A stretch of DNA of 64,000 bases. It comes from Siphonodentalium dalli (taxonomy: Eukaryota > Mollusca > Scaphopoda > Gadilida > Siphonodentaliidae). The notes below the pieces were generated by a model. It did not search any database, had not been told where the DNA came from, and worked only from the letters and a program-made list of their open reading frames with translations. A program made the translations under genes and the position numbers. Shown here one piece after another: positions 49,401-57,005 of the stretch (the stretch's first letter is position 1; each line of letters starts with the position of its first letter). The DNA lies in NCBI GenBank assembly GCA_032622095.1, contig CP136064.1, forward strand, positions 186,418,209 through 186,482,208, written 5' to 3'.

Positions 49401-52159
49401 TACCAAAATATTATGTTACAATCAACAAGCATGTCAACATAACATGCACCATAACCATGATGACAGTCTTTTATGTTCAGTGCATGTGGTGATCAAATTT
49501 CGAAAAAGCCATTTACCCAAACATATGCGGTAATTTTACATAAAGATTTGCATTAAAATTTTGACTAAATGGGCCATGTGGGGGTGACCATACAAACTTA
49601 CATTTATGCATACATATGACTGGCGCACACATTCCAGACGACCTACTTTCCCAAACTGTTGGAGTGTTTAAAAGCTCTCATTGAAATCGCATAGAATAAC
49701 TTCTCATATCTAGAATAGACATGTTATCATTATAAATACGGTAGCCATGACTCATAAAATATGAAGGGGTTTTTTTCCGGGGATTCAGGACTTATTGTTC
49801 AGCGCCATGCACCAACTGCGTTCAACATCTTGTATGTAATTTATATAAACGTTCTTTATCTTTACCTTATAAAGTAAAATATAACTAGCAGAAAACGCTC
49901 TTTATTGCCACATATTTGAGAGAAAAAATCTTCGCCGGGGATATGTTCATGACTGCAGTAAATTTTTTCGGAGCTAAGCCACTCCGTCTAAAAGTATTCC
50001 ATATATATATATCGGTTTGTGTTTATACAAACTGCAAGACAATTCAGTCCACTCACTACAAGCAGGACATAGTTTGAATTTTAGTGAACGCGTAAAAGGA
50101 CGAGATTACTAGTTTTAATAACGGTTAGTTTATGCTTAGATTTGCTGAAAGCCTGATATGTGTGATTTAATTCTGTTATATTTATTTTGTATGAATCGCC
50201 ACTCTTGCGTACGTTCCGTGAACAATGTTAGTGTTGATTGGAAGCATTTATCAGTTAAGTTTCTCAATTTATATTTATCACATCAACGGTATTTTTTACA
50301 TAAACAAATAATGAATTTGATATCGCCATTAATAACCAAAAGAATGACATGTACGTGTACCTGCAAAATTGTACACGTATAATTGACATGCGACCTAGAT
50401 GCAATATATAGTATTCTAACCGCTTACGGATAATTTGTTTCCAGGTTGACGAATCGGCACCATGTCTGGGATTTCTTTCGCTGCGGTGGTTAGGAACATC
50501 ACCGAAGATGTCAAGAGGAAATCAGCCCAAATTACTGATGGAATATCTAGCATCAATAATCACAGTAAGCCGTATTGTATTTGCTGGTTGCGTCATATAT
50601 TGTCGTGTAGATCCAACCTATTGGAGCGGCCGATCATTTTAAGAGGGAGGTCTAAAGTCTTGTAGGCAATTTTTAATGTGGATTTCCATGAAAATCTCCA
50701 GAGCAAATGCTGTTTATATGAGGCATGCAGTTTTTTTTATGGGGGACTGCACTGCTGAAGCATGAACAGTCGTAACATTTAACTGACGGGTGTCCTAGGT
50801 AAATTAAAAATGTTTAATAAAAGTTTATTTTTGAGTATTTTTTCTGGAATTACACTTGACCTACTTTTAAAAAATCACTATAAATTTCATTTTAAAATTA
50901 GACCAACATGCCGACCCGCCGGATAAATATGTATCACATGTATATTCAATACCGCATCAAGTCACACCCATAAATATTTGCAACTCAAACTTTCACTCCG
51001 GTGATTTGCATTTGAAATTCCCATTCAAACTTGGTCATTTGACATCCCCCTTAAATTGTTAAATTACTGGTCATTGTAAGACAGAAAATGACAATCAATG
51101 ATAATGCATTACTTTGCATTGTAATGGACCCATCCATGTCGCAAGCCATGTTTCGACTGTATATTTTAAGGCATATAATTGTAATGGAAATATTAGAATA
51201 ATCTATTTACTCTAAGGTATATGTTTGTATTTGTTTACAGGAATGAAGGAGTCAGTCATTTTGCAAGTCGAGAAAGACAGTTTGGTTGTTGCAATAATAA
51301 CAACTGTTATCGCTACGTTAGTTCTGCTCACGATTGGGAAGTTAATAAAGTTGTATGAAAGACTAGAGAAATACGTGGTTCGGATCAATCAGAGTGAGGT
51401 GATGATATTCTCTAAAGATGGAGGCAGCCGACGTCGAAGCCTTCTGGATACTCCATCGTTAGTCAATGAACAACCACCAGATACAATTAAGAAGAATTCG
51501 TAATATCAATTGGGTTTGGGCTCGTGATTTACGTTAATTTCAAGAGAGATCTGATCATTTCATGCATTTCCATCAAACTCACCATCATCGCATTCGCATG
51601 ACTACTGTTACAACGGAAATGGCTCATTTGAACATTCAAACTATAATATATGTAATTTGGAATGAGCCATAAGATATGTCAATAAATGCACGAAATATTT
51701 ATCAACATAAATTATTACCCTGAAAAAAAAATGCCGCTTCAACATATCCCAATGAAAATAGGTTCATATTTGACTCTTTTTTCTTTCTTTTTTTTTATGA
51801 AATAAGCCCATATTGAGCTTATACGCGTTATTCCGTTGAATGCCGCGGTCCGCAATGAAAACACATTATAAAGAGCGTGAATCTGGTCGTGTCGATGAAC
51901 ATATGTGAACACGAGCATGCAAGCTAATAATTGGGAAAGCTCTTGGTTATCTATCACCTTTGGGTAGCTCGTAAGTCAGAAAACTCTTGGTTACCTATCA
52001 CTTTTGGAAGTCGAAATATGGCCATCGAAACCTCCTATTATGGCTCCGATGTTATTATTTTCTGATACAGAAACCATGTACATACGAACTGGTAGTGATG
52101 TAAGAATGATAACAGTAAACATGTCATACCTCCTCGGGTGCGTTGGCGCTGTAATCCAT
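37413..52159 (-). CDS. Calmodulin-like four-EF-hand protein, gene 3 (complete)
   Basis: Five coding exons on minus: 52159-52130, 46370-46340, 43048-42905, 41608-41366 and 37444-37413 (TGA 37415-37413). They give 159 residues. A ten-residue first exon [10 protein letters not shown] replaces the bare Met of calmodulin, followed by [16 protein letters not shown]. The loops are 30-41 [12 protein letters not shown], 66-77 [12 protein letters not shown], 103-114 [12 protein letters not shown] and 139-150 [12 protein letters not shown]. All four have acidic or Asn ligands at 1, 3 and 5 and Glu at 12, so four functional Ca2+ sites are expected. The tail [10 protein letters not shown] is Met-rich like calmodulin's. 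The start is supported by AAAACATGG context and a phase-0 donor gtatga. Intron 1 contains an unrelated gene on the other strand, and intron 4 begins beside a piggyBac-like insertion. The role is inferred from the family: a Ca2+ sensor that binds target peptides. Confidence 0.92.
37741..38416. mobile_element. TIR element with hairpin ends (TTCGCGCA motifs)
   Basis: The left terminus GCATACCTTACTCGTATTTA (37741) is inverted at 38416, with about 43 bp matching. Each end also folds on itself through TTCGCGCA/TGCGCGAA pairs (37783-37848 and 38332-38395). No transposase. It is in gene 3 intron 4. Confidence 0.85.
38713..41350. mobile_element. piggyBac-like element, non-autonomous, 2.6 kb
   Basis: Exact 14-bp termini CCCTTTACCCAACA and TGTTGGGTAAAGGG are flanked by TTAA at 38709-38712 and 41351-41354. 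CCCTTT ends with TTAA duplication are the piggyBac hallmark. Inside, 38737-38876 and 40811-40940 form a second, longer inverted pair (AAAATCCGCTAAAATCCGC). No transposase-size frame remains. A foldback element is inserted near the right end (40951-41204). Confidence 0.88.
40951..41204. mobile_element. Nested foldback element (CTTATATATGCGAGGCGACC)
   Basis: Three arms of the same roughly 38-bp sequence: 40951-40988, its inverse 41134-41171, and again 41172-41204. They enclose an AT-rich loop with GTTAAAAAATGTAAG repeats. A similar pair is at 60297-60363. It interrupts the inner inverted repeat of the piggyBac-like element. Confidence 0.85.
41366..41608 (-). CDS. Gene 3 coding exon 4 (243 nt)
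   Basis: The acceptor is ttttatacag and the donor gtgatt. It encodes [20 protein letters not shown], loop 3 and loop 4 to RLTKK. The donor is followed after 11 nt by a TTAA site holding a transposon end. Confidence 0.95.
41970..42872. mobile_element. Inverted-repeat element in gene 3 intron 3
   Basis: The left end (TTCTGAGTGGTTTCTCCCAT, then CATTTGGAGGGGTGA) is inverted at 42795-42872. An inner inverted pair ACTACTCGTCAATGAGT lies at 42252 and 42657. A (GT)n stretch is at about 42394-42420. The right end reaches within about 35 bp of exon 3. Confidence 0.7.
42905..43048 (-). CDS. Gene 3 coding exon 3 (144 nt)
   Basis: The acceptor is gatatttttcag and the donor gtgaga. It encodes [19 protein letters not shown] through IKEIDTDG, phase 1 at both ends. 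Confidence 0.95.
43317..44856. mobile_element. TIR element, about 1.5 kb, in gene 3 intron 2
   Basis: The left end GTGACGTTTACACATAGCCG and right end (inverse: AGGGGGTGTTTATACATTAC) are inverted with divergence. Both lead into CCGGCGAAG-rich subterminal sequence (43340-43400, 44790-44835). No transposase seen. Confidence 0.65.
44857..46339. other. Gene 3 intron 2, remainder
   Basis: AT-rich, no exon seen. A 135-codon minus frame at 45414-45007 has hydrophobic stretches but no splice context, homologous motif or repeat partner that I recognise. Confidence 0.4.
46340..46370 (-). CDS. Gene 3 coding exon 2 (31 nt)
   Basis: The acceptor gttgtccacag precedes [10 protein letters not shown]; the donor is gtgagt. 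It has the same length and phases as exon 2 of genes 1 and 2. Confidence 0.92.
46735..46990 (+). repeat. GGACGGACG direct repeats
   Basis: Two blocks (about 46748-46815 and 46935-46988) share CGGACGGACGC followed by CCCATGGCAATA and TTCAAACTTTACT. In gene 3 intron 1. Confidence 0.75.
47624..48480. mobile_element. TTAA-site TIR element containing a nested MITE
   Basis: TTAA at 47620-47623 and 48481-48484. The termini TGGGGGACTGTACAATAAAT and inverse AGGGGTACTGTACACTAAAT extend about 95 bp. The interior is mostly the family A MITE at 47808-48301, inserted later. A solo end is at 16569. Confidence 0.85.
47808..48301. mobile_element. TTAA-site MITE, family A copy 3
   Basis: TTAA at 47804-47807 and 48302-48305, with inverted ends AGGCACGTGAGGCCTT and AAGGCCAACCGTACCT. 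Very close to the copy at 14453-14944, including both CGCTCT motifs. Confidence 0.9.
48485..49149. other. Gene 3 intron 1, nothing recognised
   Basis: AT-rich, no exon or repeat boundary seen. The 5' non-coding exon of the + strand gene at 50445 could lie here or upstream, but no donor can be singled out. Confidence 0.35.
49150..49336 (-). repeat. Dispersed repeat B, copy 3 (inverted)
   Basis: Read on minus it starts AAACGAACATGGCTCATTGG and includes AAACGCTCTTTATTTCTACC and AGGAATAGACTAACAC, matching 60787-61045. Confidence 0.7.
50445..51503 (+). CDS. Small single-pass membrane protein, nested in gene 3 intron 1
   Basis: Exon 50445-50564 (acceptor tttgtttccag, 17-nt 5' UTR, ATG 50462 in context GGCACCATG, donor gtaagc) joins in frame to 51241-51503 (acceptor ttgtttacag, stop TAA). 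The product has 121 residues. Residues 1-46 are polar ([20 protein letters not shown] near the start). 48-70 is a strong hydrophobic helix ([20 protein letters not shown]). 71-121 is basic then polar, with SRRRS at 97-101. No signal peptide precedes the helix. I do not recognise a family. The short N-side, single helix and basic C-side fit a small membrane adaptor or regulator, but function is unknown. AATAAA at 51681 is a plausible polyadenylation signal. An upstream non-coding exon is implied by the acceptor at 50444. Confidence 0.75.
50462..50564 (+). CDS. Nested gene coding exon A
   Basis: From ATG 50462 to the phase-1 A at 50564, 34 codons plus one base. The start is the first ATG after the acceptor and has a good context. 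Confidence 0.72.
51241..51503 (+). CDS. Nested gene coding exon B
   Basis: Begins GA to complete an Arg codon, then [13 protein letters not shown], the membrane helix and the tail [12 protein letters not shown] with TAA. The hydrophobic segment and open frame across the exon support coding. Confidence 0.78.
51681..51686 (+). terminator. Polyadenylation signal of nested gene
   Basis: AATAAA 178 nt after the stop codon at 51503. It is the first such hexamer downstream on this strand. Confidence 0.6.
52130..52159 (-). CDS. Gene 3 coding exon 1
   Basis: ATG at 52159-52157 in context GGAAAACATGG encodes [10 protein letters not shown] and ends in phase 0 before gtatga. It joins in frame to [10 protein letters not shown]. 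The assignment rests on phase and an acidic, unstructured N-terminal extension; a cDNA would settle it. Another ATG/gtgagt site at 51584-51579 is possible. Confidence 0.72.
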
Positions 52160-52608
52160 GTTTTCCTGCTCAAGTTTCTGAATTCGACGGTATCACCATA
52201 ACAAAAAGCCGAATATAACTATAGCTAGTGTGATTATTCAAAACTCTGCGATATTAGTACATATCCACTTATGTTGCGAAACTATTATAGAAAATAAGAT
52301 CTGACGGAACAACCTGTTTGATCCTATAAACAAACTGATACTATTCCAGAGCAAGGGGTGTATACAATGCTATTCATGGCATAATATACTATTAGTGTGT
52401 TTGAAATCTGAGTGTTGAAAGAGCTATTAACTTCTAGAAAATCAATATACGTGGGGCCAAAATTTGTGGGTGACACATGGACTTAGGGCATTGTGTCGAG
52501 TAATCCGATTACAAGTGGATTATTGGCGAAAGGTATAAACAGTTGATAAAATAACCTCCATATAATGTGTGGACATATTGGTATATACGCATCGCGTCCT
52601 TATGGTGT
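52160..52608. promoter_or_regulatory. Presumed 5' region of gene 3
   Basis: The 5' UTR and promoter of gene 3 should extend from 52160 upward (minus strand). No TATA box or initiator could be assigned by eye. Confidence 0.3.
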
Positions 52609-53103
52609 GTTCATACACTGGCAATTTTGCTGGTATTTTTTGCAGGCATTTCGTCGCCATAATTTGAACACAAATATGCATTTAAAATGCATCTTTACCA
52701 TGGCTAACGACAAGAGAATTAACATTACAGTAGTTCCATGCACATGCAACGGTGATGCTGATAATTGTCTTTAAAAATCTTTATGATTGATTCTTGCGCG
52801 ATAATTGCATGCTATATTTCACAGTCGGGAGTCACGTGGTTTCGAGGTTGGTGAGTACCACGCATTCAAAATATATACATAATATACGAGAAACTGACAC
52901 AAAACATAACAGTTTGACCGATACGAGCATATGCTAGTTTATTTTTAAAACAAGTTGATACTTTTGTTTTAGGAAATACTCAGTAGTTTTCAATGACATT
53001 CTGACCAAAGTTGCCAGTCGGAGGTTCGTGGAATACACACGTCCATACATCTATGAGAATCCTTCAACTGACAACTTTGGTCAGAATGTTGGAGCAAACA
53101 ACT
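52609..53103 (+). other. Repeat fragment followed by two possible exons
   Basis: 52609-52820 resembles the TIR element at 27277. Then 52824-52849 (acceptor tatatttcacag, donor gtgagt) and 52973-53103 (acceptor ttgttttag, donor gtgagt) can be joined in one open frame, TWFRGWKYSVVFNDI onward. But the second contains a 23-bp inverted repeat (ATTCTGACCAAAGTTG and complement), so it may be a foldback. No further exon could be joined. Confidence 0.25.
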
Positions 53104-54755
53104 GTGAGTTTGGACACAGATAGTATAGCAAATGCTCGAACAGCTTCCAAAATATTATGTAATATATCATTATCCTAGTTTAGGGTGGATACACACATGC
53201 ATGTAATCTCTGTAAATATCGTGTATTTGGCGTTTTACATGGATCATACACACCGTGTAATATGTGTCCGCTGACAACACAATCATTGTGACTGTGTTTA
53301 ACCACAGTGAGTTAAACTCTGAACCGCTGAAGAGCCGTTGACTGGGACGAAGTCGTCAGGCCGCTTAAAATAATTATTCGCCCGATAACTCAAATGGTCG
53401 ACGCTCTGTTTAAATCATTGTCAGTCTTCTATTGATGTTAATACCAGTGATGGCATCTTCCCCAACGCAGGGGGCTATGACCCACAACATGCACGGGGAG
53501 CTATATTATCCCAGAAGCTACCGAATTCACCATTGCATATTTCCTCGACGGGGGGGGGGGGGTGGTCTGTGCATGCAGCACCCTGAGTCCTGACACCCTG
53601 CTTTATAAATATCGTAGTCATGTCTGTCGTGTCTGTTTTCTACGAGTGATTAATCTAATATGCAGCAATTTATGCTATTCATATAATTATGAACATATTA
53701 TACAGCTTTAAATTTGAATGCATGGTGTTGCTGTTTGTCTTCATTCGGCGAAAGGGTTGCCTAGCTACGAGTTCCCAACTACGTCATCTTTCCTCTCTTG
53801 TGTTATACAGTTATACATGTATACGCAAAATTTACAACTATGGATATTTAAGTAAAACATTATATTGTAATTCTTGCCCAGATAATCCCGGCTGATACAT
53901 TCAATTAACTCCCTTAGTTATTTGAAGGTTTCGAGAACCAGCCCCTCCCCCCAATCATGGATTATGGTCGAAAATGTTATAATTCAAGCTTGTGACAGTT
54001 AGGAGCTTGTTCAACCGTTGGCTTGAGAAACATATATATAAATGGGGGGGGGGGGGTGTCACTCTTTTTAATTTCAACGCTGTACCTGCATTATTTTTTG
54101 GCGCTATAATGAATATTTACAGTCCCAATTGAATTAATGTTATCACATGAGCTCGCTCTCAAATTATCAGAGAAATCTCAACAAGCCGGTATCATCCTAT
54201 AAAAGAATTCTGCATATTTTATTTTTGTTTTGGATGACCCTGTTTCCAAGAAATGACAGAAACACATCAAGTATAAAATCGACCGGCTCTAATCCACTTT
54301 TCGAAATGAATTATAACTCGTGATAAACAGCAACATATATCAGACAAGAATTACTCATTTCGGCATCCATGAAAGAAGACATGTTTATGACTGGCCTGAA
54401 ATTTCTTGATGGCAGTTTGTTTGATAATGGCTTATAACTACTCACTGGTGAAATTGACCTCTCGCGGGCAGGTGATTAATTTTGTCAATTATTGGTGTGG
54501 CCATGTAAAATACATGTATTTTACATACAGACATTACATGCATGTGTGTATCCACCCTTATTGCCATTTTCCTAGTTTCTGGACGCATTTGCGGTTTCCG
54601 CGTCCATTTTGAATGCGTGATACTCATCAACTCGAAACCACGTGATCCCCCACCGTGCAAGTAAGTTTACAGGCAAATTTCGGTAGCATCGCTACATATG
54701 GAACTACAGAGTTTTTACATATTATGAAATTATTAAGTTATACCCCGGAAAGTAT
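53104..54755. other. Intergenic with poly-G tracts
   Basis: G-runs at about 53551-53562 and 54043-54055, a microsatellite-free AT-rich background and no supported gene. A piece at about 54684-54716 (ATCGCTACATATGGAACTAC) resembles 27520-27540. Confidence 0.4.
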
Positions 54756-54759
54756 TTAA

Positions 54760-55132
54760 AGGCACGGGCGGCGTTCGTTGCCGAAATATTCATATTTGTT
54801 CAAATCGCCATCAACAGAAGGAATTTTAAAATATATATAGTTTTGTTCATATGCCAAACAGAATTAGCGCGTAAATATTATATACGTACGATGTTGTACG
54901 TAAACAAGAGCCTGCTCGTGTTACAAATTTTTTGCTTCTGTTTACATAACACACCGCAATTCTATTGGTTAATCACACACAAATGATATAAACGCTCTTT
55001 AATATTTCCATATCGTGAAAACAGTAACAAATAACGCTCTTTATGTTTACCATATATTATTTCTGTTCATGGCGGTTTTTGACGGAGGTGAATATTTTAA
55101 CAGCATACATACCGCCAACGCCGCCCGTATCT
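54760..55132. mobile_element. TTAA-site MITE, family A copy 4
   Basis: TTAA at 54756-54759 and 55133-55136, ends AGGCACGGGCGGCG and CGCCGCCCGTATCT. It has an internal deletion relative to the 29293 copy. CGCTCTTT motifs at about 54992 and 55035. Confidence 0.88.
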
Positions 55133-55149
55133 TTAAAACGTGTTATATA

Positions 55150-55330
55150 GGAAGATATAATCGCACACAAATGATATAAACGCTCTTTATTATTTCCATA
55201 TCAGGAAAACAGTAACAAATAACGCTCTTTATGTTTACCATATATTATTTCTGTTTATGGCGGTTTTTGACGGAGTTGAATATTTGAACAGCATAAACAC
55301 CGCCAACGCCGCCCGTATCTTGAAAACGTG
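55150..55330 (+). repeat. Partial duplication of family A copy 4
   Basis: Repeats the right half of the preceding MITE, from CACACAAATGATATAAACGC to CCGCCCGTATCT, followed by the same AAACGTGTTATAT flank. The terminal TTAA is changed to TTGA. Confidence 0.85.
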
Positions 55331-55982
55331 TTATATGATAAACCATCTTTAACCGTTGGACAAGTACAATTGTATCAGTAGTTTACGGTTCATATCATAA
55401 CACAGTACAGCCCTCAACGGAAAACTGCCTAAAATTCACAAGCATATTTGCCATGCAGCGTATCAAGTAATCCTAATCATTGTGTCACATGTTGAGATCA
55501 TTTGATGTTGACCACACCATGTTATACGTGAATTTGGAACACTTCGTCCGACATATGGTGCAGCATAGCGTTTCCAGTGTGCTCGAATGCGAATTCAAAA
55601 CAGTCATATGTTATGTAGGCTACGATTTTAAGATGGAGATGCACGTTTTGCATATCTACAGCCAAACAGGCAAGATATTTTCAACAAAGTATTTCTCTAG
55701 ATCTATCTGGCGGAAACTCTTGAATTTCACATATCATCATCTTCATTGTTTGCAGAATCTGAGCAATTCTTAAGAGGTGACAAAAACAATGGATTATAAA
55801 TACATTTGGGAGGTTGAAAATATTATGTTCTTTGTTGTCCGTTTCGGTACTGCTATAATAATTAATAATTTCAGACACTCCAATCACCAAGCAGATTATT
55901 GGCTTGGCTCCATGAGAGGAGGCTTCATTTGTATCATTATGTGGAGTTAGATTTTTAATTGCATAATATAGTGTCATACCCA

Positions 55983-56846
55983 GGGGGGGGGGCGGAAAAA
56001 AACTGCGGGACACAACGTACCGGGGGTGGGGGGTACCTAGGCGTAAACAATTTACACGTAAAGTTTTTCCTTATTCATTTAGGGGGGGGGTGTCGGAAAA
56101 AATTTGCATGTAATTTTTTTCCAAATATGTATTTTCAGACTCACAACTTCAATTTTCTCTCATTTTATAGAATATGGATTAACCTTAATATCCAAATCAT
56201 ATATACATGAGTAGTACAATCCACCTAAAACAATTTTGGATAACCACTGTCTTGGTTTACATGTGATATTGACCCCATTAACCCTCTTAATAATGCCGAC
56301 TATGTCAGTGTCTACCAGTCGATTGCAGAATTCTACCCTGCGATCGCTTATCTGGCAAATTTTTACTGCAGAACTATCCCATGTATTAAACAATTTCTCC
56401 TCCAATGGTATCAGAAAACAGTTATATGCTGGTATCTCACTCATCTCATTTGCATATTTTTCAAAGTCGAGGTAATGACTAGTTGTCATTTTTTAAAGTG
56501 CATACAAAGCGTTGCGATCACCAATATACATGTTTGTACATGTCATGACATCACGAGGTACAAATCTGCGTTCTACTGGTAGACAATGACCATTTTAGTC
56601 ATAATAATCTAAACTAAGTTACCAAGCCCCTTCTCGTGAATTGTATGCTCCGGTGTTTTTTTTCGGTTTCCGGTCAAACCGAGTTGTTGTCTGGCTCGGG
56701 TAGATTTGATTTTTCTGGGGGGGGGGGGTGGCAAATGGTCAGTGGAAAAAAACTGCAGTTTTTGCTGTTTGGGGGGGGGGTACCCAAACCGAAGAAAACA
56801 GTTTTTTCCACCCTGTGTCTGCAGTTTTTTTCCGCCCCCCCCCCCC
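55983..56846. mobile_element. G/C-tract-bounded element C, copy 2
   Basis: About 865 bp between a G-run (GGGGCGGAAAAAAACTGCGG) and a C-run (CTGCAGTTTTTTTCCGCCCC), which are inverted termini. Flanked by the direct repeat TGTCATACCC at 55972-55981 and 56847-56856. It closely matches 19880-20762. The duplication length fits hAT- or Mutator-like transposition, but the family is not established. Confidence 0.87.
56160..56489 (-). CDS. Unrecognised 109-residue frame inside element C copy 2
   Basis: Homologue of 20064-20393 with five residue changes (12 D to Y, 27 M to I, 65 D to G, 78 T to K, 89 C to G). Still open over the full length. No domain recognised. Likely element-borne and of doubtful expression. 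Confidence 0.25.
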   Translation of the reverse strand: MTTSHYLDFEKYANEMSEIPAYNCFLIPLEEKLFNTWDSSAVKICQISDRRVEFCNRLVDTDIVGIIKRVNGVNITCKPRQWLSKIVLGGLYYSCIYDLDIKVNPYSIK

Positions 56847-57005
56847 TGTCATACCCCCATATAGTATAATGAAGAAAAAAGCAGTCACAAATATTCCACC
56901 CCAATGAAAACAACTGTTGATATGCAGTGTGGTCCACAGTGTGGAGCAATCAACATAAATTAGGCCACATTGTTAAGAGATATGGTGGTCAGCTTTACCT
57001 TGGTT

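Larger units (their letters stand above)
55655..57005 (-). repeat. Dispersed repeat E, copy interrupted by element C
   Basis: 55655-55981 and 56847-57005, read on minus, are collinear with 2797-3165. The interruption is exactly element C copy 2. Confidence 0.82.
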
